A stretch of 64,000 nucleotides of DNA from an uncultured Rhodospirillaceae bacterium (GTDB lineage: Bacteria > Pseudomonadota > Alphaproteobacteria > Rhodospirillales > Casp-alpha2): the NCBI GenBank assembly GCA_913030825.1, contig CAJWCU010000013.1, positions 1 through 64,000 of the forward strand. Reading direction: 5' to 3'. The notes under the pieces are model-generated. The model was not told the DNA's origin and did no database searches. It worked only from the letters and a program-made list of their open reading frames with translations. Of the stretch, positions 25,199 to 34,651 are shown piece by piece. The stretch's first letter is position 1; every line of letters begins with the position of its first letter. Made by a program: the position numbers and the translations under genes.

Positions 25199-26773
25199 TC
25201 ACGCCAATCCTTGGTCGCGGATCAAGGCCAGGGCACCGGCGACCGTGTTCTTCCGCGCGCCCGAACTGTCGATGACCGTCCAGCCGATTTCGCCGATGTC
25301 CATCTCTTCCTGGCGGCGGGCGACCTCGGCCCCGGCGTCGGAAACATTGTTCTTGCGGGTTTCGACCCGCTCCAGCCGCACGGCCAGGGGGGCATCGACC
25401 CAGAGCCCCAGGAAGGGCACGTTCATCTCACCGGCCAGCGCCTCGATCGCGGCCCGCTCCTCTGGGCGCGCGGACACGGCATCGAAGACCACCGACTGTC
25501 CGGCCGCGAGCGCCGCCCGCGCTTCGTCGTGGCAGGCGGCATAGGTCTTGGCGGAAGCTTCCGGCGTATAACTTTCCGGCGGCAAGCGGTCGAGCAGACC
25601 GATCCCCGCCAGGCGCTTGCGCTGCGCGTCCGTGCGCACCACCCGCGCGCCGGGCGCAGCACCCAGGTGCGGCGCGATCTCCCGCGCCAGGCGGCTTTTG
25701 CCACTACCGGACAGCCCCCCGACGGCGACCAGCACCGGCGGCGGCGGACGAAGGTAGTCGATGGCGCGGAAGAAATAGTCGCGGGCCCGGGCGGCCCGGC
25801 GGTGGGCCTCCGTCCGGTCGGTCAGCGCCGCCGCTTGCGATGCCCCGACATGGGCGCGCACCGCCGCCCGCATGGACAGGAACAGCGGCATCAGCGCCAG
25901 CCCCGCCAAGTCACCCGGCGGACCCGCGTTCTCCATCGTCGGCACGCAATCGAGATACCGGTTGAGCACGAACGACGCGAGCCGCCGGTGACCGCGCAGG
26001 TCCAAATCCATCAACAGAAAGGCCAGGTCATAAAGCACGTCGATGCGCGAAAACGCTTCGTTGAATTCGATGGCGTCGAACAGGGTCGCCTGCCCTTCGT
26101 AGAGACAGATGTTGGCGAGATGCAGATCACCGTGACAATGCCGCACCCGCCCACCCGCACGCCGCGCGTCCAGGTGTTCGGCGAGGCGCGCATGCAGGGC
26201 CCGCGAGCCGTCCGTCAGCTCGTCGATATCGGAGGCGGCGAACAGATCGCCCTGGGCTGCGCGGAAGCTCGCGTCGTTGTTGTCGATGATCGTCAGCGTG
26301 CCGGCGGCACCGCCGAATTCAGGCGTCACCTCGGCCCCGTCGTGGAAGGCGTGAATGCTTTCGGCCAGGCCCTCCATCAGCCGACGGTTGAGCGCCCCCG
26401 CATCGGCCAGATGGGTGAACAGATCGCCGTCGGCAAACCGCCGCATCTCGACCAGCCACTCCACGGGCTCTCCCTCACCACCCAGTGCGAGGCAGCCATC
26501 ACCTTCATCCGTGACGGCCACCGTTCCCAGGTAGATATCGGGGGCGGTGCGCCGGTTGATGGCGATCTCGGTCTCGCAAGCCCGGCGGCGGTCTTCCAGG
26601 GTCGAGAAATCCAGATAGGGAAAACGAACCTGCTTCTTGAGTTTGTAGACCCGGTCACCGGCGAGGAAGATATGGGAGACGTGGGTCTCCTGCCGCGCGA
26701 CCGTCTCTCCGGACTCAAGACCATGGGTGGCGGGATCGGCCAGAAAGTCGATGACGTGCTGCTGATTATTCAT
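25199..26773 (-). CDS. Fused phosphotransferase-like and P-loop kinase protein
   Basis: A 524-residue two-domain protein. Residues 1-~335 resemble aminoglycoside phosphotransferase-like kinases, with the catalytic loop CHGDLHLANICL at 213-224. Residues ~345-524 are a P-loop kinase, with the Walker [10 protein letters not shown] at 352-360 and later ARRQEEMD, resembling gluconate-kinase/zeta-toxin-like ATPases. Fusions of this type (COG2187 plus COG0645) are widespread, but their substrate is not established. The first domain is probably not an antibiotic-resistance enzyme. The CDF gene lies upstream on the same strand with a 24-nt gap, so co-transcription is likely. Confidence 0.82.
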   Translation of the reverse strand: MNNQQHVIDFLADPATHGLESGETVARQETHVSHIFLAGDRVYKLKKQVRFPYLDFSTLEDRRRACETEIAINRRTAPDIYLGTVAVTDEGDGCLALGGEGEPVEWLVEMRRFADGDLFTHLADAGALNRRLMEGLAESIHAFHDGAEVTPEFGGAAGTLTIIDNNDASFRAAQGDLFAASDIDELTDGSRALHARLAEHLDARRAGGRVRHCHGDLHLANICLYEGQATLFDAIEFNEAFSRIDVLYDLAFLLMDLDLRGHRRLASFVLNRYLDCVPTMENAGPPGDLAGLALMPLFLSMRAAVRAHVGASQAAALTDRTEAHRRAARARDYFFRAIDYLRPPPPVLVAVGGLSGSGKSRLAREIAPHLGAAPGARVVRTDAQRKRLAGIGLLDRLPPESYTPEASAKTYAACHDEARAALAAGQSVVFDAVSARPEERAAIEALAGEMNVPFLGLWVDAPLAVRLERVETRKNNVSDAGAEVARRQEEMDIGEIGWTVIDSSGARKNTVAGALALIRDQGLA

Positions 26774-26797
26774 GATCGCCGCGCGTCGCTGTCCGGG

Positions 26798-27799
26798 TCA
26801 TTTGAACTCCTGGCGGTCTTCTTCCAGACCGTCCGGGTCTTCGTGGATGATGATCTCCGCATTCGGATAGACCGCCATCAAATCGGCCGTCACGGCATCC
26901 GTCACTTCATGGGCGTGCAGCAGCGTCATCTCCGGGTCCATTTCCAGATGCATCTGAATGAACACATGAGCCCCGGACGACCGCGTGCGCAAATCGTGCA
27001 TCCCGATGACATCCGCATGGCGGGTGACGATTTCGCGGATGCGGGCCCGTTCCTCGTCCGCCAATTCCTTGTCCATCAGAATATCCAACGCTTGCCGCCC
27101 GATGGACAGGGCACCGATCACGATGTAGGCGGCGATCGCAACGGCGAAGAGCGGATCAGCGAGCGGAAAGCCCAGTTCCGATGAAATATAGAGCGAGGCG
27201 ATGACGCTGGCGTTGATCATCACGTCGGTCTGGTAATGTAGACTGTCCGCACTGACCGCGAGCGAGCCCGAACGCCTGACGACATAACGCTGGAACAGCA
27301 CGAGCCCGATGGTCAGGACCATGGAGATCACCATCACGATGTAGCCGACATCCGTATTGCCGACGGTCTTGGGATGGATCAGGCGGTCGACCGCTTCGAG
27401 CAGCAGAAAGGCGGCCGAGCCGCAAATGAACGCCGCCTGGGCGAGACCCGCCAGAGGTTCGGCCTTGCCGTGGCCGAAGCGATGCTCCCGGTCGGCGGGC
27501 TGCAAGGCATGATGCACGGCGATCAGGTTGATGATCGAGGCCACGGCGTCGAGCATACTGTCGATCAAGGTGGACAGCAGGCTGACGGACTCGGTCATGG
27601 TCCAAGCCGCGAACTTGACCCCGATCAGAACCAAGGCGACCGTGACCGAGGCATAGGTGGCGAACCGCATGAGCCGCGCCGCCTGGCCGTCCAGCCCACC
27701 CGTGGCGGCGACCGTCGCCGCCTGGGTCGCGGTCGCGGCACCAGCCAGTTCAGGGGCCGGCTCGGAGCCGTCCTCGGGAATATCCTTGGAATCGCTCAC
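26798..27799 (-). CDS. Cation diffusion facilitator (FieF-like) metal exporter
   Basis: A 333-residue CDF protein with six transmembrane helices and a C-terminal ZT-dimer domain. Metal-site residues appear in STLIDSMLD (helix 2) and HYQTDV (helix 5), the DxxxD/HxxxD pattern of Zn/Fe exporters. It would expel Zn2+, Fe2+ or a similar ion using the proton gradient. A GTG start at 27799 is chosen because it overlaps the pdxH stop as GTGA, giving 4-nt coupling. The extra ~50 N-terminal Ala/Thr-rich residues before the first helix are longer than usual. Confidence 0.9.
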   Translation of the reverse strand: MSDSKDIPEDGSEPAPELAGAATATQAATVAATGGLDGQAARLMRFATYASVTVALVLIGVKFAAWTMTESVSLLSTLIDSMLDAVASIINLIAVHHALQPADREHRFGHGKAEPLAGLAQAAFICGSAAFLLLEAVDRLIHPKTVGNTDVGYIVMVISMVLTIGLVLFQRYVVRRSGSLAVSADSLHYQTDVMINASVIASLYISSELGFPLADPLFAVAIAAYIVIGALSIGRQALDILMDKELADEERARIREIVTRHADVIGMHDLRTRSSGAHVFIQMHLEMDPEMTLLHAHEVTDAVTADLMAVYPNAEIIIHEDPDGLEEDRQEFK

Positions 27800-28419
27800 G
27801 GGAACAGCCGTTCGACCTCCCACCCGCCATCGACCTGATGATAGACGAGCCGTTCATGCAGGCGGAAGGCGCCTTCGGTCCAAAATTCGATGCGCGAGGG
27901 CACGATCCGGAATCCCGACCAGAAATCCGGCCGGGGGATCGCGCCGACGTGGAACTTGGCTGTGAACTCGGCAACCCGCTTTTCCAGGTCGAACCGCGTT
28001 TTCATGGGCCGCGACTGGCGCGACGCCCAGGCGCCGATGCGCGACGACCGGTGGCGGCTTTCATAATACGCGTCGGCCTCGGCCGGATCGACGGGTTGCA
28101 CCGCCCCTTCGACGCGAACCTGACGGTCCAAGCTTTTCCAATGAAAGCAAAGGGCGGCATGAGGGTTTCCGGCCAATTCCCCGCCCTTGCGGCTTTCCAG
28201 GTTGGTGTAGAACACGAACCCGCGCTCATCGACGTCCTTCAACAACACCATGCGCACGGACGGGCGACCATCCGCCGTCGCCGTCGCCAAAGACATGGCA
28301 TTGTGATTGTTGATTTCCTTGGCTTCCGCCTCAGTCAGCCAGCCCCGGAATTTCTCAATCGGGTCGTCCGTCGCCGGAGTCATGGGGATGTGTTCGGCGG
28401 CCTGGGTGTCGTCGGTCAT
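27796..28419 (-). CDS. pdxH: Pyridoxamine 5'-phosphate oxidase
   Basis: A 207-residue FMN enzyme that oxidises PNP or PMP to pyridoxal 5'-phosphate. Family landmarks include RMVLLKDVDERGFVFYTN, the RQVRVEG strand, SRIGAWASRQS and the C-terminal FRLHERLVY with EVERLFP. The ATG at 28419 is preferred over a TTG five codons upstream. It is the first gene of a minus-strand unit reaching the CDF and kinase-fusion genes. It is divergent from the lipoprotein gene across a 185-nt gap that contains a small palindrome. Confidence 0.94.
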   Translation of the reverse strand: MTDDTQAAEHIPMTPATDDPIEKFRGWLTEAEAKEINNHNAMSLATATADGRPSVRMVLLKDVDERGFVFYTNLESRKGGELAGNPHAALCFHWKSLDRQVRVEGAVQPVDPAEADAYYESRHRSSRIGAWASRQSRPMKTRFDLEKRVAEFTAKFHVGAIPRPDFWSGFRIVPSRIEFWTEGAFRLHERLVYHQVDGGWEVERLFP

Positions 28420-28457
28420 GGGGATTGGGTCCAAATCATCGTCAAACGTCTGCCATA

Positions 28458-28472
28458 ATCCTTTGAAAGGAT
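28458..28472. promoter_or_regulatory. Perfect 7-1-7 palindrome between pdxH and a lipoprotein gene
   Basis: ATCCTTT-G-AAAGGAT is a perfect inverted repeat in the divergent pdxH/lipoprotein gap, 38 bp from the pdxH start. A TATAAA element at 28515-28520 lies downstream in the lipoprotein direction. It may be an operator for pdxH or for both genes; the regulator is unknown. Confidence 0.4.
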
Positions 28473-28604
28473 ATTGTCCATGATGGGGGATACGGGATTT
28501 TAATGGATTCCAGGTATAAAATGGTCCTCGCAGGCCCGGAGTCCAAGGGTGGGGACCATGGATGCCGGGAACGGACAGTTTTAGACGGACAAAAGGTCAT
28601 AAAG

Positions 28605-29081
28605 ATGAACATCGTGAAATTCATGGGCGTCGCCGTCCTGGCTTTGGCTCTGACCGCGTGCAGCAACACCGATTCCGGCGAAAAGCAGACCGTCGGCACC
28701 CTATTGGGCGCCGGCCTGGGCGCGCTCGCGGGATCGCAATTCGGCGGCGGCAAGGGCCAGTTGGCGGCGGTCGCCGTTGGTGCCCTGGCCGGTGCCTGGA
28801 TGGGTGGCGAAGCGGGCAAATCGCTGGACAAAGCCGATAAAGCCTATGCGCAGCGGACGGCCCAGGACGCCCTGGAATACAACAAAGTCAATCAGACGGC
28901 ATCCTGGAACAACCCCGATTCGAAAGCTTCCGGCACCGTCACACCGACCCGCACCTATCAGACGGCGGACGGCACCAACTGCCGCGAGTACGAGACTACC
29001 GTGGTCATCGACGGCAAGACCGAGAAAGCCACGGGCACGGCCTGCCGCCAGCCCGACGGCACCTGGCGCGTCGCCAACTGA
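28605..29081 (+). CDS. Glycine-zipper outer-membrane lipoprotein
   Basis: A 158-residue lipoprotein. The lipobox LTAC places the acylated cysteine at residue 19. Residues ~30-70 form a glycine-zipper (GTLLGAGLGALAGSQFG and VGALAGAWMGGEAG), as in 17-kDa surface-antigen and RcnB-like proteins. The C-terminal part has an RTYQTADGTNCREYET segment common to this surface-antigen family, with two cysteines that may pair. It is likely an envelope-stability protein. The start at 28605 has AAGG about 10 nt upstream; the longer frame to 28503 lacks a signal peptide. The J-protein gene follows 42 nt downstream. Confidence 0.85.
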   Translation: MNIVKFMGVAVLALALTACSNTDSGEKQTVGTLLGAGLGALAGSQFGGGKGQLAAVAVGALAGAWMGGEAGKSLDKADKAYAQRTAQDALEYNKVNQTASWNNPDSKASGTVTPTRTYQTADGTNCREYETTVVIDGKTEKATGTACRQPDGTWRVAN

Positions 29082-29123
29082 CGCCAATCGTCACGAACTC
29101 GGCCGGGCGGGGGTTGGGAAAAC

Positions 29124-29990
29124 ATGAAGGATGCGTACAAGATCCTGGGCGTGGCCAAATCGGCCAACGCCGAACAGATCAAAAGTGCCTACCGAAAGGC
29201 GGCGCGCGAACGGCATCCCGACCTGGATCCCGGCAACCCCTGGGCCGAGGACGATTTCAAGGAACTGACCGCCGCCTACGAAGTGCTGTCCAATGCGGAG
29301 CAGCGCAAACGCTACGACGACGGCGAAATCGACGCCACCGGCCAGCCCCGCGCGCAGGAGCGCACCTCGGGCTACGACGCCAAGGGCAAGGCCAAGACCC
29401 GGCGCTGGAAGAAGGACCCGTTTGAGACCTTCCGCCAGAAAAAACGCCAGGAAAAGACGGTCACCGTCGACGGCGCCAACGTCAATTATTCCCTGAAGCT
29501 GACCGCCGCCGAAGCCCTAGAAGGCGGCACCAAATACATCAGCATGACCAACGGCAAACGTCTGAAGGTCGCCATCCCCAGGGGCACCAAGGACGGCCAG
29601 GTCCTGCGCCTTAAGAGCCAGGGCATGCCCGGCATGGGCGGCGGAACGCCGGGCGACGCCCTGGTCGTCGTCAGCGTCGATCAGGACGCGCGGTTCCGCT
29701 ATGACGGCCGCGACGTTCATGTCGAGGTCCCGGTCGGTCTGGCCGAGGCCGTCCTGGGCGGCAAGGTCACCGCCCCGACCCTGAACGGCGAGGTCAGCAT
29801 GACCGTGCCGGAAAATTCCAACACGGGCACGGTCCTGCGTCTCAAGGGCAAGGGTTTGAAGGACGAAGCCGGGGGCACGCCGGGCGATCAGTTCGTGACC
29901 TTGAAAGTCGTGCTCCCCAAGAAGCCGGACCCTGAATTGCGCAAGTTGGTCGAGGATTGGGCGAAAAAGACCGGCGCCAAGGTGCCCTGA
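29124..29990 (+). CDS. DnaJ-class co-chaperone (CbpA-like)
   Basis: A 288-residue J-protein. The J domain occupies residues ~3-67 with HPD at 31-33. A basic linker (KAKTRRWKKDPF) and two DnaJ C-terminal substrate-binding domains follow. There is no zinc-finger domain, so it is of the CbpA/DjlA-like class rather than canonical DnaJ. It would stimulate an Hsp70 partner's ATPase and deliver substrates. The basic linker could also allow nucleoid association, as in CbpA. It converges on the YihY gene 7 nt away. Confidence 0.9.
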   Translation: MKDAYKILGVAKSANAEQIKSAYRKAARERHPDLDPGNPWAEDDFKELTAAYEVLSNAEQRKRYDDGEIDATGQPRAQERTSGYDAKGKAKTRRWKKDPFETFRQKKRQEKTVTVDGANVNYSLKLTAAEALEGGTKYISMTNGKRLKVAIPRGTKDGQVLRLKSQGMPGMGGGTPGDALVVVSVDQDARFRYDGRDVHVEVPVGLAEAVLGGKVTAPTLNGEVSMTVPENSNTGTVLRLKGKGLKDEAGGTPGDQFVTLKVVLPKKPDPELRKLVEDWAKKTGAKVP

Positions 29991-29997
29991 GGCCGCA

Positions 29998-31308
29998 TCA
30001 GGAAACGCTTTTCAAGGTCGCTCCGCCCTCGTCCGCATCATCGCCGTCGTCGTCCGCCGAGAGAATTTCCGCGACCGAAACGGCCATCGCCTCGGCATTT
30101 CTTTCGCGCAGGTTTTCCAGATACCCCGCCATCGCCTTCTGCCAGCCGCCCGCCCCCATGGAGCCATCGTCGTCGTCGTTCACGCCGAGCCCCAGATCGC
30201 GGTAGAGACCGTATAGCGTTACCCGCGTCAGATCGCGGGCCAGCACCCAGGTGTTGCGCGACGTGCGCTCGATATACCCGCGCCCGCGCAATTCTTCCAG
30301 CAACGGCTCCAACACGGCCAGCGAGACCCGCGCCGTGCGGACCAACTCGCGCCGGTTGGCCCCGCCGCCGGATCTGGCCTTTTCGTACAGACAGGCGAGA
30401 ACGCCCATGGCGACGGACAGCTTCGAAGCCGAGGTCATGGCCAGATGCTGAGGCCGTCCACCGGCCTCGCGCCATTCGGAAATGGTCGCCGCCATGGTGG
30501 CGCCCAGCAACACGACCGCCCAGGACAGATACATCCAGATCAGGAAGATCGGCACCGCCGATAAGGCGCCGTAGATGTTCTGGTAGGTCGGGAAATGGGT
30601 GACGTAGAAGCCGAAGCCCTTGCGCAGCACGGCGATCAACAGCCCCGCAACGACCGCGCCGATGATCGCCCCCGCATAGGAGACCGGCCGGTTCGGGATG
30701 GTCACGTAGAACATGGTCAGCAAGAGCATCATGATGGTCGTCGGCAGCAGCTTGGCCAGCTCACCCAGGCTGCCGGTCGCCGGATCGACGCCAATCCATT
30801 GCGTCGCCGCGAAGAAATAGGCCGAGAGCGAGAAACTCGCGCCCAACAGCAACGGCCCCAACGTGATGATTGCCCAGAACACCAAAAGCCGCGGGCCCAG
30901 GCGCCGGGGCCGCGTCACACGAAAAATCGTGTTCAACGCCGATTCGATGGTCCCCAGCAGCAACACCGCCGTCAACGCCAGGGCGACGATCCCGACAGCG
31001 GACAGCGTCGTTGTATTGCGCACGAATTTATCGAAATGCTCGCGCATGGATTCGGCGGCATCGGGCAGGAAATTGGCGAACAGCACGTCCTGGAAGTTGT
31101 CGCGCACCCCTTCGAACACCGGGAACGCAGCCAGCATGGCGAAGGCAATGGCCGTCAGCGGCACTGCGGCCAGCAGCGAGGTATAACTAAGGGACGCCGC
31201 CATGCGCAGGCACTGATCGCCCTGGAACCGCTTGACCGCGATTCCCAACACGCCGCGCCAGAGACGCCAATACACTTTTGCCTGCCGCGCAAAACCGCGG
31301 TTTTCCAT
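29998..31308 (-). CDS. YihY/BrkB-family inner membrane protein
   Basis: A 436-residue protein with about six transmembrane helices of the YihY/virulence-factor-BrkB family (SLSYTSLLAAVPLTAIAFA, and SAVPIFLIWMYLSWAVVLLG). The ~150-residue C-terminal cytoplasmic part contains a winged-helix-like segment (LLEELRGRGYIERTSRNTWV) and an acidic tail. Older names call this family ribonuclease BN, which is not supported. Function is unknown and possibly envelope-related. The ATG at 31308 has a GGGAGGGG Shine-Dalgarno; a 25-codon longer frame has none. Confidence 0.85.
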   Translation of the reverse strand: MENRGFARQAKVYWRLWRGVLGIAVKRFQGDQCLRMAASLSYTSLLAAVPLTAIAFAMLAAFPVFEGVRDNFQDVLFANFLPDAAESMREHFDKFVRNTTTLSAVGIVALALTAVLLLGTIESALNTIFRVTRPRRLGPRLLVFWAIITLGPLLLGASFSLSAYFFAATQWIGVDPATGSLGELAKLLPTTIMMLLLTMFYVTIPNRPVSYAGAIIGAVVAGLLIAVLRKGFGFYVTHFPTYQNIYGALSAVPIFLIWMYLSWAVVLLGATMAATISEWREAGGRPQHLAMTSASKLSVAMGVLACLYEKARSGGGANRRELVRTARVSLAVLEPLLEELRGRGYIERTSRNTWVLARDLTRVTLYGLYRDLGLGVNDDDDGSMGAGGWQKAMAGYLENLRERNAEAMAVSVAEILSADDDGDDADEGGATLKSVS

Positions 31309-31338
31309 GTCTGCGCCCCTCCCGGGGGGAAGCTGTCG

Positions 31339-31367
31339 TTGACGTTCCGGGCCCCATACTATATGGC
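31339..31367 (+). promoter_or_regulatory. Candidate sigma-70 promoter for fabI
   Basis: TTGACG (31339-31344) is a good -35; 17 bp later TATGGC (31362-31367) is a weak -10. It would give a ~90-nt leader to fabI. The -10 match is only three of six, so this is tentative. Confidence 0.3.
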
Positions 31368-31462
31368 ATGGGGGTTCGGTCAAACCTCAAGAATTCGCCC
31401 GGACACCAGTCGGCCGACGGCCTGAACACGACCTTGTTTAAAAGAAAAAATCGAGGAGACAC

Positions 31463-32275
31463 ATGGCTTCTGCAGCGCCTCTGATGTCCGGCAAAAAAGG
31501 CTTGGTCATGGGAGTGGCCAATGACCGCTCCATCGCCTGGGGTATCGCCAAGGCCGCCTTCGACCAAGGCGCCGAACTGGCCTTCACCTATCAGGGCGAA
31601 GCCCTGCAGAAACGCGTGGCGCCGCTGGCCGAAAGCGTCGGCTCGGACATGGTCCTCGCCTGCGACGTGACCGACATGGCCTCTGTCGATGCGGTGTTCG
31701 AAGAGATCGAAGCGAAATGGGGCAAGCTGGATTTCATCATCCACGCCATCGCCTATTCGGATAAGGAAGAACTCAAGGGAGGGTATATCGACACCACCCT
31801 GGATAACTTCCTGAAAACCATGAACATCTCCTGCTACTCCTTCACGGCCATCGCGCAGCGCGCGCGCAAGCTGATGACCGACGGCGGCGCGTTGCTCACC
31901 CTCACCTATTTCGGGGCCGAGCGCGTGATGCCGCATTACAACGTCATGGGTGTCGCCAAGGCGGCACTTGAAGCCAGCGTGCGCTACCTCGCCGAGGACC
32001 TGGGCAAGGACGGCATTCGCGTCAATTCCTTGTCGGCCGGGCCAATGAAAACCCTGGCGGCCTCCGGCATCGGCGATTTCCGCTATATCCTGAAGTGGAA
32101 CGAATACAATTCGCCGCTGCGCCGGAACGTGACGTTGGAAGACGTCGGCGGTGCCGGTCTGTATCTGGTTTCCGGCATGTCCTCGGGCGTGACGGGCGAA
32201 AACCACCATGTGGATTGCGGCTACAACATCGTCGGCATGAAGGCCGTGGACGCGCCGGATATTTCCGTCGTCTGA
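31463..32275 (+). CDS. fabI: Enoyl-ACP reductase (NADH)
   Basis: A 270-residue FabI. It reduces trans-2-enoyl-ACP to acyl-ACP, the last step of each fatty-acid elongation cycle. Family features: GVANDRSIAWGIA near the N-terminus and the catalytic Tyr149, Tyr159 and Lys166 (Y-x6-K in HYNVMGVAK). The start has GAGGAG just upstream. It is the first gene of a plus-strand run with aroC 67 nt downstream. The target site of triclosan-type inhibitors is conserved in outline. Confidence 0.95.
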   Translation: MASAAPLMSGKKGLVMGVANDRSIAWGIAKAAFDQGAELAFTYQGEALQKRVAPLAESVGSDMVLACDVTDMASVDAVFEEIEAKWGKLDFIIHAIAYSDKEELKGGYIDTTLDNFLKTMNISCYSFTAIAQRARKLMTDGGALLTLTYFGAERVMPHYNVMGVAKAALEASVRYLAEDLGKDGIRVNSLSAGPMKTLAASGIGDFRYILKWNEYNSPLRRNVTLEDVGGAGLYLVSGMSSGVTGENHHVDCGYNIVGMKAVDAPDISVV

Positions 32276-32342
32276 TCGCCGCACTTTTACTCCCCGGTAA
32301 TCCCCGATGTGGTAAAAGAGCCGCCCACGTAAGGGTTTCGGC

Positions 32343-33413
32343 ATGTCACACAACTCGTTCGGCCATCTGTTCCGCTTCACGACCTTCGGCGAAAGCCATG
32401 GGCCCGCGCTCGGCTGCGTGGTCGACGGCTGCCCGCCGGGCCTGAGCCTGTCGGAAGAAGATATCCAGGTTCATCTGGACCGCCGCCGTCCGGGCCAAAG
32501 CAAATACACGACCCAGCGCCAGGAACCGGACCAGATCAAGATCCTGTCCGGCGTGTTCGAAGGCGTAACCACCGGCACCTCCATCGGCCTGCTGATCGAA
32601 AACGTCGACCAGCGGTCCAAGGACTATTCCGAGATTTCCGAGAAATTCCGGCCGGGCCATGCCGATTACACCTATTGGAAAAAGTACGGCATCCGCGATT
32701 ACCGGGGCGGCGGACGATCGTCCGCCCGCGAAACCGCCATGCGCGTCGCGGCGGGCGCGGTCGCGCGCAAAGTGCTGGGCCCGGGCGTAACGATTAAGGC
32801 CGGCCTGGTCATCATGGGCGAGAAGGAAATCGACCGCTCGCGCCTGGACTGGGACGAGGTGAACAACAACCCCTTCTTCTGCCCGGATGCCACGGCCGCC
32901 GAGGAATTCGCCGACTATCTGGACGGCGTCCGCAAGTCCGGATCGTCCGTCGGCGGTGTGGTAGAAGTCGTCGCCTCGGGCGTGCCGGCGGGCCTGGGCG
33001 CGCCTGTCTACGGCAAGCTGGACCAAGACCTGGCGTCGGCGATGATGAGCATCAATGCCGTCAAGGGCGTGGAGATCGGCAACGGCTTCGAGGCCGCCCG
33101 CATCACCGGCGAGGCCAATGCCGACGAGCTGCGCGCCCACGGCAACGACGTGGAATTCCTATCGAACAACGCGGGCGGCGTCCTGGGCGGCATCTCGACG
33201 GGGCAGGACGTGGTCTGCCGGTTCGCCGTCAAGCCGACCTCGTCGATCCTGACGCCGCGCAAGACCGTGACCAAATCCGGCGAGGATACGGAAATCGTCA
33301 CCAAAGGGCGCCACGACCCCTGTGTCGGCATCCGCGCCGTGCCCATCGGCGAGGCCATGATGGCCTGCGTCCTGGCCGACCATCTGCTGCGCCACAAGGC
33401 GCAATGCGGCTAA
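32343..33413 (+). CDS. aroC: Chorismate synthase
   Basis: A 356-residue enzyme that converts EPSP to chorismate with reduced FMN, the final shikimate step. Signatures include [18 protein letters not shown] near the N-terminus, [14 protein letters not shown] and [13 protein letters not shown], and later GGISTGQD. Full family length. It lies between fabI and the tartrate-dehydratase-like gene on the same strand. Confidence 0.97.
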   Translation: MSHNSFGHLFRFTTFGESHGPALGCVVDGCPPGLSLSEEDIQVHLDRRRPGQSKYTTQRQEPDQIKILSGVFEGVTTGTSIGLLIENVDQRSKDYSEISEKFRPGHADYTYWKKYGIRDYRGGGRSSARETAMRVAAGAVARKVLGPGVTIKAGLVIMGEKEIDRSRLDWDEVNNNPFFCPDATAAEEFADYLDGVRKSGSSVGGVVEVVASGVPAGLGAPVYGKLDQDLASAMMSINAVKGVEIGNGFEAARITGEANADELRAHGNDVEFLSNNAGGVLGGISTGQDVVCRFAVKPTSSILTPRKTVTKSGEDTEIVTKGRHDPCVGIRAVPIGEAMMACVLADHLLRHKAQCG

Positions 33414-33483
33414 GGCGGACCTGAACGGGCCGCCCTTCCCGCCCCCGGGCGTTCGCCGGCAAGAAACCGACAAGGGAGCCTCC

Positions 33484-34647
33484 ATGCGTATCATCGACAT
33501 CTGCGAGGTGACGAAACCGATCTCATCGCCGATCCGCAACGCCTATATCGATTTCACCAAGATGACGACCAGCCTGGTCGCCGTGGTGACCGATGTCGAA
33601 CGCGACGGCCGCCGCGTGGTCGGCTACGGCTTCAATTCCAACGGGCGCTATGGCCAGGGCGGGTTGATCCGCGAGAGGTTCCGCGACCGCGTGCTGGAGG
33701 CCGATCCGAAAAGCCTGTTGAACGACGCAGGCGACAACCTGGATCCGGAAAAAATCTGGGCCGCCATGATGACCAATGAAAAGCCGGGCGGGCATGGCGA
33801 GCGTTCGGTCGCCGTCGGCACCATCGACATGGCCGTCTGGGACGCCACGGCGAAAATCGCGGGCCTGCCCCTGTTCCGCCTGCTGGCCCAGATGAAGAGC
33901 CGCGAGGCCGACCCGCGCGTCTTCGTCTATGCCGCCGGCGGCTATTACTACCCCGGCAAGGACGACACACAACTGCGCGCCGAAATGCGCGGTTATCTCA
34001 ACCGCGGCTACAACGTCGTGAAGATGAAGATCGGCGGGGCCGCCATCGACGAGGACCGCCGCCGCATCGAGGCCGTGCTGGACGAAATCGACGGCGAAGC
34101 CCAATTGGCCGTCGACGCCAACGGTCGGTTAGACCTGGAGACCGCCATCGCCTACGCCAAGATGCTGCGGGATTATCCGCTGTTCTGGTACGAAGAAGCG
34201 GGCGACCCGTTGGACTACGCCCTGCAGGCCGCATTGGCCGAGTTCTATCCCGGCCCCATGGCGACGGGGGAAAACCTGTTTTCCCATCAGGACGCCCGCA
34301 ACCTGCTGCGCTACGGCGGCATGCGGCCGGATCGCGATTGGCTGCAGTTCGATTGCGCCCTCGCCTACGGCCTGGTCGAATACCTGCGGACCCTGGACGA
34401 ATTGGAAATCGCGGGATGGTCCCCTGCCCGCTGCATCCCCCACGGCGGGCATCAGATGTCCTTGAACATCGCGGCAGGCCTGGGTCTTGGCGGTAACGAA
34501 AGCTATCCCGATCTGTTCCAGCCCTACGGCGGCTTCCCCGATACGGTGCAGGTCGAAGACGGCCATATCGTCATGCCGGACCTGCCGGGCATCGGCTTCG
34601 AAGGCAAGTCGGACCTGATCACCGAAATGCGGGCCCTCGCGGAGTAG
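33484..34647 (+). CDS. tarD: D-tartrate dehydratase-like enolase-superfamily enzyme
   Basis: A 387-residue member of the mandelate-racemase subgroup. KMK at 180-182 and His320 (CIPHGGHQ) have the same spacing as the catalytic Lys184 and His322 of Bradyrhizobium D-tartrate dehydratase. From memory, long stretches such as NAYIDFTKMTTSLVAVV and YGFNSNGRYGQGG are also near-identical to that enzyme. It would dehydrate D-tartrate to oxaloacetate. The start has GGGAG ~8 nt upstream. A tandem-rhodanese gene begins 4 nt after the stop. No tartrate transporter or regulator is adjacent, so physiological substrate is probable, not proven. Confidence 0.82.
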   Translation: MRIIDICEVTKPISSPIRNAYIDFTKMTTSLVAVVTDVERDGRRVVGYGFNSNGRYGQGGLIRERFRDRVLEADPKSLLNDAGDNLDPEKIWAAMMTNEKPGGHGERSVAVGTIDMAVWDATAKIAGLPLFRLLAQMKSREADPRVFVYAAGGYYYPGKDDTQLRAEMRGYLNRGYNVVKMKIGGAAIDEDRRRIEAVLDEIDGEAQLAVDANGRLDLETAIAYAKMLRDYPLFWYEEAGDPLDYALQAALAEFYPGPMATGENLFSHQDARNLLRYGGMRPDRDWLQFDCALAYGLVEYLRTLDELEIAGWSPARCIPHGGHQMSLNIAAGLGLGGNESYPDLFQPYGGFPDTVQVEDGHIVMPDLPGIGFEGKSDLITEMRALAE

Positions 34648-34651
34648 CACA

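Noticed and set aside
25211-27184. Plus-strand open frame of about 657 codons opposite the kinase fusion and CDF genes
   Set aside because: It spans two real minus-strand genes and has no recognisable motif.
28503-28604. N-terminal extension of the glycine-zipper lipoprotein
   Set aside because: It would bury the lipoprotein signal peptide; the ATG at 28605 gives a standard signal and has an upstream AAGG.
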